NCBI RefSeq assembly: GCF_000969605.1
Contig: NZ_JZUE01000030.1
Span: 1 to 61,762 of the forward strand
DNA: 61,762 nt
DNA from: Aquincola tertiaricarbonis
GTDB taxonomy: Bacteria; Pseudomonadota; Gammaproteobacteria; Burkholderiales; Burkholderiaceae_C
Reading direction: 5' to 3'
Shown: in pieces, positions 9,344-17,981 of the stretch
Layout of the letters: each line of letters opens with the position of its first letter
Position numbering within the stretch: the stretch's first letter is position 1
Translations under genes and position numbers: made by a program
Notes under the pieces: generated by a model
The model's database searches: none
What the model saw: only the letters and a program-made list of their open reading frames with translations
What the model was told of the DNA's origin: nothing

Positions 9344-10891
9344 TCAGGCGGCGGCGGGCACCTTGAACACGGCCATCGCGGACACCAGCTGCTGCGCTTG
9401 CAGCTTCAGGCTTTCGGCGGCCGCCGCGGACTGCTCCACCAGGGCCGCATTCTGCTGGGTCACCTGGTCCATTGCAGTGACGGCTTCGCCAACCTGGCCG
9501 ACCCCGGCCGCCTGCTCCCGCGAGGCTGAGCTGATCTCCCCCACGATGTCCGACACACGGCGGATGGAGGCCACCACCTGCTCAAGTGTGGTGCCCGCGT
9601 CGTCCACTTGGCGGGTGCCCTGTTCAACACGCTCCACACTCTGCGCGATCAGTCCCTTGATCTCCTTGGCGGCCGCCGCGGAGCGCTGCGCCAACGTGCG
9701 CACCTCGCTGGCCACGACGGCAAAACCCCGACCCTGTTCGCCAGCCCGTGCGGCTTCGACGGCGGCGTTCAACGCCAGGATGTTGGTCTGGAACGCGATG
9801 CCATCGATGGTGCCGATGATGTCCGTGATCTGGCGGGAGCTGTCGCTGATGCCCTTCATCGTCGCGACCACCTGCTGGACCGCGTGGCCGCCCTGGGCGG
9901 CAACCTGGCTGGCTGCTTGTGCCAGCTGATTGGCCTGCTGGGCATTGTCCGAGTTGGCGCGCACCGTGGAGCCGAGCTCTTCCATCGAGGCGGCGGTTTG
10001 TTCCAGCGCCGAGGCCTGGTTCTCCGTCCGCGACGACAGGTCGCTGTTGCCTGACGAGATTTCGGCGGAGGCCGTGGCGACGCCTTCGGCGTTGGACCGC
10101 ACGTCGGTGACGATGGTGGCCAGGCGTCCTTGCATGTCCTTCAACGCGGCGAGCAGCTGCGCCGTCTCGTTGTGGCCACTGGCGTCGAACACCGTGGTGA
10201 GGTCACCTGCAGCCACGCTGCGCGCGACCTGGACGGCCTGGTTCAGCGGGCGGGTGGTCGAGCGGATCAGCCAGACGGCGATGACCAGTGCCATCAGCAG
10301 TGCGCCGGCGATGCAGGTGCCCACGGTCGCCTGGGTGACCGCCACCTCCTGGTCGGCTTCTTCGCCCGCTTGCACCATCATCTGGTCGCCGATGGTGACC
10401 ATGTCGTCGACGGCCTTCATGTAGGCGATCTGCCGCGGGATGACATCGGCCACCAGGGTCTGCTTCGCTTCGTCCAGCTGGCCGGCCTGCAGCAACTTGA
10501 TCAGCTTGTCACGCGGTGCGCGGTAGGCGGCCCGCACGGCCGACAGCTGCTCAAATGCGGCCTTGCTGTCCGCGGTCGTCATGACGTTCTTCAGGTGATC
10601 AAACTGCGCCGACGTCCGCTTGCTGACCTCGTCGATCTCCGCCTTCAGCGCCGCCAGTTGCGCCGGCTCGGTGAGGATGAACATGTCGCGCAGCGCCCGG
10701 GCGACGGTGGCGTTGCCTTCCTTGATGACCAAAAGGCGCTTGATCGTGGGATACCGCTGGTCCAGTGCGCCGTTGAAGTCCTCGTTGATGGCGTGCACCC
10801 GCATCAGCGCGGACACGCCCAGCACGATGATGACCAGCGCCATGGCGGCAAAGCCAATCACGAGCCGGGTGGAGATCTTGAGGTGCTTCAT
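9344..10891 (-). CDS. Methyl-accepting chemotaxis protein
   Basis: This 515-residue transmembrane chemoreceptor signals to CheA/CheW. TM1 is at about residues 11-30, a four-helix-bundle periplasmic sensor spans about 31-190, TM2 is near 191-213, and a HAMP domain follows. The cytoplasmic signalling tip contains the conserved hairpin [19 protein letters not shown], preceded by [23 protein letters not shown] 10891 was preferred over the upstream ATG because it places TM1 right at the N-terminus in the usual way. No CheR or CheB is nearby, so it probably feeds the main chemotaxis pathway. The ligand is unknown. Confidence 0.93.
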   Translation of the reverse strand: MKHLKISTRLVIGFAAMALVIIVLGVSALMRVHAINEDFNGALDQRYPTIKRLLVIKEGNATVARALRDMFILTEPAQLAALKAEIDEVSKRTSAQFDHLKNVMTTADSKAAFEQLSAVRAAYRAPRDKLIKLLQAGQLDEAKQTLVADVIPRQIAYMKAVDDMVTIGDQMMVQAGEEADQEVAVTQATVGTCIAGALLMALVIAVWLIRSTTRPLNQAVQVARSVAAGDLTTVFDASGHNETAQLLAALKDMQGRLATIVTDVRSNAEGVATASAEISSGNSDLSSRTENQASALEQTAASMEELGSTVRANSDNAQQANQLAQAASQVAAQGGHAVQQVVATMKGISDSSRQITDIIGTIDGIAFQTNILALNAAVEAARAGEQGRGFAVVASEVRTLAQRSAAAAKEIKGLIAQSVERVEQGTRQVDDAGTTLEQVVASIRRVSDIVGEISSASREQAAGVGQVGEAVTAMDQVTQQNAALVEQSAAAAESLKLQAQQLVSAMAVFKVPAAA

Positions 10892-11434
10892 GGTGACCTT
10901 GCAGTGCAATGCCACGCTATCGGCGCCCGGCCGGATTTCTCAAGCCCTGCGGGCCGTCGCCCGCATATGGCGTGGCTGGATGCGCAAGCTCAGCGTTCCC
11001 GTGCCGCCGCCCTCGCGCAGCACCCCGCACCCGGCACGCCGCGGGCGGTGCCAGCGGCACGGACACTCGGATCTGCTCCCCGGTGATCACCAGTCGGCCG
11101 GGGTGCACGGCTGCCTCCGCCGCCTGGTGGCAGGAGCGGGGTGGGGCGGTGTGCGCCAGTGGCGGGCGCAAGCCGCGTTGTTCTTTTCCGTCGCTGCACG
11201 TACCGGCTGACGCGGTGGACGGGGCGGTGTGTGCGCGGGGGGGTGGGCACGTCGCGTCAGTCCGGGGGGCGGTCTGCCACCGGCCGAACCGCGACCTCGT
11301 TGCCACCGCCGTGCGGTGACAGCCGGGGGTCGGGGCGCGGACCGCGATCGTCCGGGCGCCCCGTGCCGGTGTGGATTGGTCGGGCGGGTGTCCGTACGCG
11401 CTGCGCCGTTGCCAAGGGCGGGTACCCTCGGCCA
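10892..11434. other. Intergenic, no gene recognised
   Basis: This gap lies between two divergent genes and should hold both promoters. Frames on both strands are Arg/Pro-rich shadows. I saw no RNA gene or strong hairpin. Confidence 0.4.
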
Positions 11435-12367
11435 ATGCCGTCCGATGCCGATCCTGCCCGCCCGTCCAATGCCGCCAGTGCGGCGCCCTGGCCCCTGGTG
11501 GCCGTGCTGACCCTGGTCTGGGGCACCAATTGGCCGCTGTTTGCGCTCGCGGTGCAAGAAGTCTCCGTCTGGACCTTCCGCGCGGTCAGCGTGGTGGTGT
11601 CCGGCACGGTGCTGCTGCTGTGGAGTCGCAGCCAAGGCGAATCGTTGCGCATTCCGCGTCGCCACTGGCTTGCCACCGTGGCGGCCGCCTTGGCCTATCT
11701 GGGTGTATGGAACATTGCCAGCACCTATGCCGCGGTGCTGATTCCCTCCGGCCAGGCCGCAGTGCTCGGTTTCACCATGCCCTTGTGGGCTGCGCTCGGC
11801 GGGCACTTCGTGCTACGGCAGCGACTGGACGCCACGTCGTTGCTGGCCCTGGCGCTCGGCGGTGCCGGCGTGCTGCTGCTGGCGTGTGTGGGCTGGGACC
11901 GCAGCGCCTCCACGCAGCTCGGCTTCGCGCTGGGCCTGCTTGCGGCCATCGGCTGGGCCGCCGGCACCTTGCTGCTCAAGCGCTTTCCCGTGCCGGTGAG
12001 CACCAGCGTGCTCACCGGCTGGCAACTGCTGTGCATCGCTGTGCCCATCGGGGCGGTGGCGCTGGTCACCGGCACACGGGAATGGTTCCTGCCGTCCTGG
12101 CCGAGCCTGGCGGTCATCGGCTACATCAGTGTGGTGCCGATGGCGGTGGGCAATGCGGTCTGGTTCCGCATCGTGCGCAGCGTGCCGGCGCATGTGGCCG
12201 CGCTCAGTCCGGTGCTGGTGCCAGTGGTGGCCATGGTGACCGGCGCCTGGGTGGATGGCGACCCGCTGGGCCGTTATGAGTGCCTCGCGATGGCACTGTG
12301 TTTGTCCGGGGTGGCGCTGAACCTGCGAACGCGCACGCCGCCCACCCGCCGCGGACCCGCCCGCTGA
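11435..12367 (+). CDS. EamA/DMT-family transporter
   Basis: The 310-residue protein has ten hydrophobic segments in two EamA repeats. It begins after a short polar N-terminus with WPLVAVLTLVWGTNWPLFALA, the typical first helix of drug/metabolite exporters. The second repeat starts near residue 165 (GFALGLLAAIGWAAGTLLLKR). Members export amino acids or other metabolites, and the substrate cannot be told here. ATG 11435 gives the usual length. The C-terminus is short and basic. It stands alone on this strand. Confidence 0.88.
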   Translation: MPSDADPARPSNAASAAPWPLVAVLTLVWGTNWPLFALAVQEVSVWTFRAVSVVVSGTVLLLWSRSQGESLRIPRRHWLATVAAALAYLGVWNIASTYAAVLIPSGQAAVLGFTMPLWAALGGHFVLRQRLDATSLLALALGGAGVLLLACVGWDRSASTQLGFALGLLAAIGWAAGTLLLKRFPVPVSTSVLTGWQLLCIAVPIGAVALVTGTREWFLPSWPSLAVIGYISVVPMAVGNAVWFRIVRSVPAHVAALSPVLVPVVAMVTGAWVDGDPLGRYECLAMALCLSGVALNLRTRTPPTRRGPAR

Positions 12368-12400
12368 GGCCGCGCATTGCCGGTAAGGTGCAGCGACGCG

Positions 12401-12982
12401 TCAGTTGCGACCCCGCACATGCTGCGCATTGGCACCGCCTCGCACACACCAATAACGCAGCGCAATGGACGGGATGGCGCTCAACAGGTCCGCGTTGGGT
12501 CCCACCCGCTGGACGAACACAGCAAACGTGCCGTCGCTGGAGAACTCGTGAGTGGCCGTTTGGAAGGCCACGCCGGCAACGCCCATGAAGGGGTGTCCGA
12601 TCGGCAGGCCACTGCCGGCGGCAGCCGGCGTCGTGTCCAGCAGGGATCCGATCTCGTCCACCGTGGGCAACCGCCATCCGCCGCGTCCTCCCGTACGCAC
12701 CAGCATGCACGCGGTGTGCGCCGCCGCGTGGGCGAGGGCGGTCTCCGCGGGCTGACGTTGCCAAACCAATCCGGTTTCCCGATCCAGGACGGCTTCCAAG
12801 TTCCAGTTGGCGAGCACCACGAAGCGGGACGCCGCAGGCAGCTGCTGATCCCAGGACGGGGTGGCGTAGTACGGGCCGGGAGCCACGGTTTGCGCCCCTG
12901 CCGGATACCCGCCGAGCAGGGCCCCGGCCAGCACAAGCGAACCTGTCCAAGGTGCTGCCGCTTGCGCCGCCGATCGAGTCAC
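12401..12982 (-). CDS. Secreted DUF1566-like (Lcl C-terminal) protein
   Basis: From a GTG start at 12982 the protein has 193 residues. It begins with a likely signal peptide of about 34 residues (hydrophobic SLVLAGALLGG, cleavage after AGA). The mature part reads LDRETGLVWQRQPAE, then GGWRLPTVDEIGSLLD and RYWCVRGG, the hallmarks of the DUF1566/Lcl C-terminal family found in surface or secreted proteins. A longer frame starts at 13240, but it would bury the signal peptide, so the internal GTG is preferred. It converges tail to tail with the EamA gene. Confidence 0.7.
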   Translation of the reverse strand: MTRSAAQAAAPWTGSLVLAGALLGGYPAGAQTVAPGPYYATPSWDQQLPAASRFVVLANWNLEAVLDRETGLVWQRQPAETALAHAAAHTACMLVRTGGRGGWRLPTVDEIGSLLDTTPAAAGSGLPIGHPFMGVAGVAFQTATHEFSSDGTFAVFVQRVGPNADLLSAIPSIALRYWCVRGGANAQHVRGRN

Positions 12983-14036
12983 CCGCTCCGCCACGTGTCG
13001 CGGGATGTCGTGCCCAACGCCGGACCGTCGACTGCAGCGGGCCGCTGTCGCCTGAGGGGCGGACGCCCCGGTGGGTCTGCGTCGCCGAAACCGCCGACCC
13101 GCGGCTTGCGCGCCACGCGACAGCACCTGGCCGATGAACGGCCCATACCATGGGAAGCGAGCTGGATGGCACATGGATGGTTGACGGCACGTAGGTTCGC
13201 CGTTGCCGTGAGTGTGGCCTGCTTGCGAGGACTTCGACACTGTCGAATTAGGGGCAACGTGGTTGCTGCGAGCCGGCGGTCGGTTTGAAGTCTTGGTGCA
13301 CGTCCCCGGACGGGCGCTGCCTGGCGCAGGGCGTCTGCACAGCCCTCAGCCCGATCCAGCCAGGTGGGCTGGCAGGTGTCGGCCCGTGCCTTGGGCGCAA
13401 CGTGCGATCTGGGAACCGGCGTGCCAGCTCCCCCGGGCCGGGCGATGTGACGCGCCCTACACCTATGCCGCTGGCCAGTGCCGCCGTCGGTGGCATCGAC
13501 CGGCGATGTGTCCTGCCGAGACGCACCCGCTTGTCCGTGGTGTGTGAACCTCAGTGGGCCACAGGAGGCACGCGGTCCGCAGCCGGCCGTCGGGCAGGAC
13601 AAATAAAAGTTTACAGGCGGCCCGTGACGGCGCGGTGACCGGTGCGGCCAGCAGCGGTCCGGTGATGATTTGGACCACGCCCGACCAACCGCGAGCAGAC
13701 AGCCGGCGCGACCAGTCACTGCGCCGCTGCGCGCAGGCGCCGCACCCGCTGCGGTGCACGGCGCTTGCCGGCCTACCGGGTCACCGAGCAGGCTTCGCGG
13801 AGCGGCTGTCACTGCAGACGGTAGCGGACGGTGTGGAGATGCCGGCGCCAGCACACACCCTGATCGAGGCAGCCTGCGACGGGTTTCAAGGCTACCTGTA
13901 CGTGCGGCCGATGCAGTTGTCCGTTGGCTGAGCTGGGCGCACGACCGCGTTCGTGGCGCCGAGCCTGACAGGCTGCATGGGGTAAGGCACGGCCAGCGGC
14001 CATCGGCCATCGCGCAAGGCCGGGATATGGGCCGCG
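12983..14036. other. Long stretch without a recognisable gene
   Basis: About 1 kb with only overlapping low-quality frames on both strands, none with a recognised domain. It may be decayed sequence. I saw no transposase, RNA gene or repeat array in it. Confidence 0.4.
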
Positions 14037-14285
14037 TCACAGCGGCACGTCGACCTTGTAGGCCAGCTTCTGCACTGCCGCTTCGATCGCGCTTTGCACA
14101 CGTGCTTCGAACATGAACGTCAATGCGCGTTGATCGGCAATCGTTCCTTCAAACTCGACCCAGTGATCGAGCCACGCCACATGTGCCACCCAGGGCAAAG
14201 GCCAAATGTCGAGCGAGTACCAGGCCGCGAATTCACAGGTCCGCAGGCTGGCTCGATGGACGATCAAACCGGTGAAAGCTGGCAT
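14037..14285 (-). CDS. Hypothetical protein downstream of GNAT gene
   Basis: The 82-residue product (MPAFTGLIVHRASLRTCEF then WPLPWVAHVAWLDHWVEFEG) has balanced, aromatic-rich composition unlike a shadow frame. The C-terminal half (RALTFMFEARVQSAIEAAVQ) is likely helical. No domain is recognised. It follows the GNAT gene by about 30 bp on the same strand and is probably co-transcribed. An in-frame TTG at 14291 is an alternative start. Confidence 0.55.
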   Translation of the reverse strand: MPAFTGLIVHRASLRTCEFAAWYSLDIWPLPWVAHVAWLDHWVEFEGTIADQRALTFMFEARVQSAIEAAVQKLAYKVDVPL

Positions 14286-14315
14286 GTGCAACTTCCCGTC
14301 GAGCAGGCGTCCGCA

Positions 14316-14783
14316 TCACCGACTTGTCGGCCCGCCGACCTGCACCAGCGTCAACGTGCTTCGTGTGTCGGTCGAGCGGTCCGGCGTGGTCTGACGCGCC
14401 AGGCGCAAGCCGCAGCGCCCGTACAGCGAGGCACTGCCAACCGGAACCAGGCTGCCATCGACCTGCGTTGCACCATGGTGGCGGACCACGTGCTGGAGCA
14501 GGGCGGACGCGACGCCCTGGCGCCTGAACGCGGGTCGCACGCAGAGCAGCACCACGGACTGCGCGCGCAGCACCACGAAGCCGATGATCCGTCCGGCCGC
14601 ACCGCGCTGGGCGACCACGGCGGTCGCTCCAGTGAGTGCCAGGCGGACCGTGCTCGCCGACGCGGCGATTTGGGTGCTCCCACTCACGCATTCCAGCCAC
14701 AGAAAGGGCAGGTCGGCGTACTCATGCAAGCGCACGCGACTCAACGAGTACTCGGAGCGCACAACGGAATCCAAGGCGTCCAC
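14316..14783 (-). CDS. GNAT-family N-acetyltransferase
   Basis: The 155-residue protein carries the GNAT acetyl-CoA binding motif: a beta strand VVLLCVRPAFRRQGVASALL with the R-x2-G-x-A pyrophosphate loop (RRQGVA) near residues 86-91. The preceding strand (GRIIGFVVLRAQ) also fits the fold. The GTG start at 14783 is supported by GGAGG five bases upstream. The acceptor substrate is unknown. It starts just after the terminator-like stem that closes the peptide unit, so it is probably a separate transcript. Confidence 0.75.
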   Translation of the reverse strand: MDALDSVVRSEYSLSRVRLHEYADLPFLWLECVSGSTQIAASASTVRLALTGATAVVAQRGAAGRIIGFVVLRAQSVVLLCVRPAFRRQGVASALLQHVVRHHGATQVDGSLVPVGSASLYGRCGLRLARQTTPDRSTDTRSTLTLVQVGGPTSR

Positions 14784-14813
14784 GCTCGCCTCCGTTGAAA
14801 TTCAATAAAGAGT

Positions 14814-14844
14814 TTTGGCCCCCGCTGTGGTGCAAGGGGCCAAA
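14814..14844 (-). terminator. Rho-independent terminator-like stem after peptide genes
   Basis: A nine-base-pair stem (TTTGGCCCC pairing with GGGGCCAAA, with one extra G in the loop side) is followed on the minus strand by a T-rich tail, CTCTTTATT. It lies about 60 bp after the second mini-ORF and before the GNAT gene. It would end the short-peptide transcript. On the plus strand the tail is weak. Confidence 0.55.
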
Positions 14845-14882
14845 TAGGGGTGCAGGCTGAAGGCGCTGCGCGGAACGAGTCT

Positions 14883-14897
14883 GCCGGACAATCCGGC
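14883..14897 (-). other. Small hairpin after the second peptide stop codon
   Basis: A perfect six-base-pair stem, GCCGGA and TCCGGC, with a three-base loop lies six bases after the TGA of the 9-residue peptide gene. It could stabilise the 3' end of a very short mRNA. Confidence 0.4.
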
Positions 14898-14902
14898 GCC
14901 AA

Positions 14903-14932
14903 TCAGAAGCCGACGCGGGGGAACGAGGTCAT
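14903..14932 (-). CDS. Mini-ORF encoding peptide MTSFPRVGF
   Basis: This nine-residue frame starts ATG, ends TGA, and is preceded by AGGA at seven-base spacing. Its last six residues, FPRVGF, are identical to the end of the 16-residue peptide encoded 38 bp upstream on the same strand. The codons differ at third positions (TTC CCC CGC GTC here, TTT CCG CGC GTT there), so the protein sequence is conserved beyond the DNA. That pattern suggests selection on the peptide. No known peptide family is recognised. It could be a signal, a precursor or a leader peptide. Its nearest upstream gene is the LuxR-type regulator. Confidence 0.5.
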   Translation of the reverse strand: MTSFPRVGF

Positions 14933-14970
14933 GGGGTTATCCTGGCGGTTAAATTGAGGACTGGGTGAAC

Positions 14971-15021
14971 TCAGAAGCCAACGCGCGGAAAACCGGGGGC
15001 TTGATTCGTCGGGTGCTGCAT
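14971..15021 (-). CDS. Mini-ORF encoding peptide MQHPTNQAPGFPRVGF
   Basis: This 16-residue frame has AGGAG five bases before its ATG, a strong ribosome binding site, and a TGA stop. The C-terminal FPRVGF is shared exactly with the following mini-ORF. There is no hydrophobic signal peptide, so if the product is exported it must use a dedicated transporter or leave after processing. It lies about 205 bp after the LuxR-type gene on the same strand, with an inverted repeat directly before the ribosome binding site. The function is unknown, and a role as an effector or signal for the regulator is inference from position. Confidence 0.55.
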   Translation of the reverse strand: MQHPTNQAPGFPRVGF

Positions 15022-15033
15022 GGAGGCTCCTGA

Positions 15034-15064
15034 ACAAACTGCGTTTCGATGGAATGCAGTTTGT
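15034..15064. promoter_or_regulatory. 31-bp inverted repeat before the peptide genes
   Basis: Arms ACAAACTGC and GCAGTTTGT pair perfectly (9 bp) around a 13-base spacer. The repeat ends 12 bases before the ATG of the 16-residue peptide, just upstream of its ribosome binding site. It could be an operator for the adjacent LuxR-type protein or an mRNA hairpin controlling translation. It does not match a canonical 20-bp lux box. Confidence 0.5.
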
Positions 15065-15226
15065 CGGAGCCCGCGCGGTGCCGGTACCTGCACGACCATG
15101 TAGGGTGGTGGAGCGGCACGCTCAGGGGGCCGCCGTCCACTTCCGCGCCCGGCGCCGGGCTGGCCGGGGGTGCCGTTGGCACCGGTAAGGCCGTCGTGTG
15201 GCTCGCCCTCCCGGGCGGCCACGGGC

Positions 15227-15940
15227 TCACAAGAGGTTGTGCGCCTTCGCCTTGAGAATCGCCTGGGTGCGGGACGAGGCTTTGAGCTTGCCGTACGCGT
15301 TGCGCAGGTGGAAGCTCACGCCATGCTCGGACAGGCCCAAGATCTGGCCGATGGCCCAGCTGCTCTTGCCCTCCATGGCCCACTTGAGCACTTCGATCTC
15401 GCGTTTGGTCAGCTTGGGCGCCAGCCCCTGCGGGACGGGTGCCGGAGTGAGCAGGCGCGATGCGGCGGTCTGGGCATGAACCGCCAGCAGTTGCAGGTCC
15501 GCCATCATCCGGGACAGGTGCTCGTCGTGCGGCAGCGATTGGTCACGGTCCACACCGAGGAAGAAGTGCCGACCCTCCGGCAGGTGCAGCGCCAAGGAGA
15601 TGCCACTCTTGTAGCCGAAGGGTGCCTGCTCTTCCCACAGATCGCCGGCCTGCTCCTTCACGTAGAGCTCTTGGTCGTAGGCGAACGGCACGGACAGGGA
15701 CTTCAAGCGCTTGATGACCGGGTCGCGCACCACCGCGTCCGGGCTGCGTGATGCGGTCGCAAAGGCGGGTGGGATGTTGCCGACCTCGTGCAACTGGTGG
15801 TTGCCGAGCACCGGATCTTCGACGACCAGCACACTGGTGACGAGCGAAAAATCAAGCGCGCCCGCCATCGCTATCAGGCGCGTGCGAAAGGTGTCGATAT
15901 CGTCGGCCTGACTGACGTCGAAATAATGCTTGAGCAGCAT
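15227..15940 (-). CDS. LuxR-family regulator with autoinducer-binding-like domain (LuxR solo)
   Basis: The 237-residue protein has the layout of quorum-sensing regulators. An N-terminal ligand-binding-like domain spans about 15-160, and a LuxR helix-turn-helix spans about 172-232 (LTKREIEVLKWAMEGKSSWAIG, then LSEHGVSFHLRNAYGKLKA). In the sensor, the Asp-Pro pair (RDPVIKRL) and the Gly before the last strands (GYKSGISLALHLP) are present. The conserved Trp and Tyr that normally contact an acyl-homoserine lactone before the Asp are not visible at their usual place (NIPPAFATASRSPD). No luxI lies in the window. The ligand may therefore differ from a classical lactone. It is divergent from the gene at 16025. 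Confidence 0.85.
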   Translation of the reverse strand: MLLKHYFDVSQADDIDTFRTRLIAMAGALDFSLVTSVLVVEDPVLGNHQLHEVGNIPPAFATASRSPDAVVRDPVIKRLKSLSVPFAYDQELYVKEQAGDLWEEQAPFGYKSGISLALHLPEGRHFFLGVDRDQSLPHDEHLSRMMADLQLLAVHAQTAASRLLTPAPVPQGLAPKLTKREIEVLKWAMEGKSSWAIGQILGLSEHGVSFHLRNAYGKLKASSRTQAILKAKAHNLL

Positions 15941-16024
15941 GCTGATCAGACCCTACACGATCCGCTAGTTGGCGCGGTGCACTTCATGTCCCACACTTTG
16001 TCATTCACTCTTCAGGAGTTCCCC

Positions 16025-16462
16025 ATGGAAGTTCCCGTGTGGTCGGTGGTAACGTGGACGCCCGTCCTCGTTTCCGTATCTGAATTTAACCGCTCGCTGT
16101 GTCGTTTCAGCCAACTGACGCTGGCCAAACTGCACGGTCATGCCGAAACGGGCGCAGATTATGGGCAAGTGCTGTGGACCACCACGGTCGACAAGCGCTT
16201 GGTGGGTCTGGCCTGGGACTGGGCGGCGCTGGCCAAAGGGGCGGTGGCCATGACCGATCCCATGAACGTGCTGTCCAACGTTGTGCTGCACGAGCGGGAT
16301 GGCCGGATCCTGCCGGACGAGCAACGCATGGTGTACCTTTCCACAGCGGTGCACACGTTGCCCTGGCAGTCGCACGTGCTGTCCCGAGACCGGCAGCTGC
16401 AACTGCAGGACGGTCGCCGCAGCAGTCCCAATCCCGCCACCCCGTTTGCGCTGGCGGCCTGA
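16025..16462 (+). CDS. Hypothetical protein divergent from the LuxR gene
   Basis: The 145-residue product has AGGAG before ATG 16025. It begins MEVPVWSVVTWTPVLVSVSEF and continues with a helical stretch (NRSLCRFSQLTLAKLHGHAE), then WDWAALAKGAVAMTDPMNVL. The helical part is faintly reminiscent of phasin-like coiled coils, but I do not recognise the family. It shares an 84-bp intergenic region with the LuxR-type gene, so co-regulation is possible. The receiver protein follows 57 bp later. Confidence 0.65.
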   Translation: MEVPVWSVVTWTPVLVSVSEFNRSLCRFSQLTLAKLHGHAETGADYGQVLWTTTVDKRLVGLAWDWAALAKGAVAMTDPMNVLSNVVLHERDGRILPDEQRMVYLSTAVHTLPWQSHVLSRDRQLQLQDGRRSSPNPATPFALAA

Positions 16463-16519
16463 ACCGGCTGCACGGCGTACGTGTCGCCGGCGACCCCCCA
16501 CGGGACTCAGCGAACTCCC

Positions 16520-16894
16520 ATGGCCGTCGTGCTGGTGATCGACGACGATGCGATGGCATGCCAACTGGCGTGCGTGGTGCTGCGACATGCGGGGCACGAC
16601 GTCCATGACGCACGCAGCGGTACCGAGGGCCTGCGCTTGGTGAGTGCGCTGCGACCTGACGTGCTCCTGCTCGACATGCACATGCCAGCAATGAGTGGCT
16701 TCGAGGTGGTCCAACGTCTGCGTGCGATGCCCGGTGGCGCCGACATCCGCGTGCTGGCTGTCACCGGCATGGCGATGCTCGGCGACGAAGCGGAGATCCG
16801 GCGGGCCGGCTGCGACGACTACCTGACCAAACCGTATGCGTACCGCCAGCTGCTCGCGGTCGTTGAACACCTGGCGACGAAGTCCTGCAGGTGA
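16520..16894 (+). CDS. Stand-alone response regulator receiver protein
   Basis: The 124-residue protein is a single CheY-like receiver domain. It has the acidic pair in VIDDDAM, the phospho-acceptor Asp in VLLLDMHMPAMSG, the Thr switch residue in VLAVTGMA, and the conserved Lys in YLTKPYAY. There is no output domain, so it acts by protein contacts or in a phosphorelay. Its position between unknown proteins and near a degenerate hybrid kinase hints at a local signalling group. Confidence 0.9.
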   Translation: MAVVLVIDDDAMACQLACVVLRHAGHDVHDARSGTEGLRLVSALRPDVLLLDMHMPAMSGFEVVQRLRAMPGGADIRVLAVTGMAMLGDEAEIRRAGCDDYLTKPYAYRQLLAVVEHLATKSCR

Positions 16895-16900
16895 ACCGGC

Positions 16901-17446
16901 TCAGTGGAGCGCGGTGACGCGGGGTGCGGCTGCTGCGTTGACATGTCGCACCAGGACCGTCGGCGCGTGCGCCGACGGAAACGGGACGAGTGCACACCGG
17001 CGAGGCGCCGCTGCGATCGGGTGCACGACCGACCGGCTGCCAAACGGTGTGTGGAACGTCAGAACAAGTGCCTCCTGGGGAGATTGGAGCTCCAGCGATG
17101 CCGTCGGGTCGTGGGCCGAAACGGCGTAGCGCGCCACCACCCACGCCTGTGACAGCACGAGCAAGCCCCAGGACGCCAAGCCCGCGACACGTTCGAACGT
17201 TCGCGCCTCGGCGCCGTGACCGGTGACCAAAGCGCTGGCCAACGACAGCAGCGGCCCATCATCGGCGGCAGCGAACAAGTGGCTCGTGGTTGCAGAGGTG
17301 AGGGGAATACACATCAGCCCGCCGGGCTGCCGGCTCCGAGCCAAAACCATCACGGACGGCACGACCGCGCCGCCCGACGAAATCACCGCGGCGGCGGATT
17401 CGGCATACCAGTCGTGCACGCCCTTCAACGCGTTCCATGAACTCAC
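16901..17446 (-). CDS. Hypothetical protein
   Basis: The 181-residue product starts at GTG 17446, supported by GAGGAG eight bases upstream. The segment GLASWGLLVLSQAWVVARYAV could be a membrane or buried helix. The rest is mixed, with ALVLTFHTPFGSRSVVHPIA in the C-terminal half. No domain is recognised. It converges with the receiver gene, with six bases between the stops. Confidence 0.6.
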   Translation of the reverse strand: MSSWNALKGVHDWYAESAAAVISSGGAVVPSVMVLARSRQPGGLMCIPLTSATTSHLFAAADDGPLLSLASALVTGHGAEARTFERVAGLASWGLLVLSQAWVVARYAVSAHDPTASLELQSPQEALVLTFHTPFGSRSVVHPIAAAPRRCALVPFPSAHAPTVLVRHVNAAAAPRVTALH

Positions 17447-17981
17447 GGGGTGGCTCCTCGCTTTGACCCATCGCCAGTGGTGACCCGCCCGTGGGGCAAG
17501 GCATGTTCCTGGCTGCAGGCCACCGGGCCCGACGGCCCCCCGACGTCCTGCGTTGGCTGGGCTGGGGAATGCAGATGGCCCGCGGTGGTCGTCAATGGAA
17601 CCGTCGGCTGTCAACCTGGCAATGGACCCCGGGGCAGAAGGCCCGCCTTTGTATGGCCTGCAGACGGTCAGGGGTGGCGGCCACCCCTTGGTGCCGGCTC
17701 ATCATGGCCCCGGACGGCTCCTCGTTCCCGGGATGACCACATGCTGATGGGCGCGCTCGCCGCTTTGACAAACGCTGGCGGACACCCCGCGGCTCGCCAC
17801 CTGCCACGCTGACGCCGACAGGGCCTGCCCACCCGGGCGCCGGTGTGCCTGCCGATGTGGTCGCGCTGGTCTCGGTGGACGGGCCCCGTATTGACGCCGT
17901 GGCACTCGGCTCAGGCCGCTGGCATTGCTTGGTGTGCCCCACGCCACACCATTCGTGCCCCCGGCCAACGCAGTTCGCGCG
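17447..17981. other. No gene recognised
   Basis: Only short, overlapping frames on both strands are present. This gap lies between the GTG-start hypothetical gene and the 3' end of the hybrid kinase-like gene. Confidence 0.35.

Noticed and set aside
12983-13240. Longer start at 13240 for the DUF1566-like protein
   Set aside because: It would place the signal peptide about 90 residues inside the protein.
15034-15064. Interpretation of the inverted repeat as a canonical lux box
   Set aside because: Arm sequence and spacing do not fit the 20-bp lux-type dyad, so it is listed only as an inverted repeat of unknown role.
14971-15222. 83-residue frame containing the 16-residue peptide as its C-terminus
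   Set aside because: The upstream part is Gly/Pro/Arg-rich with no ribosome binding site, whereas AGGAG stands directly before the internal ATG. Both peptides end alike only if the short frame is used.
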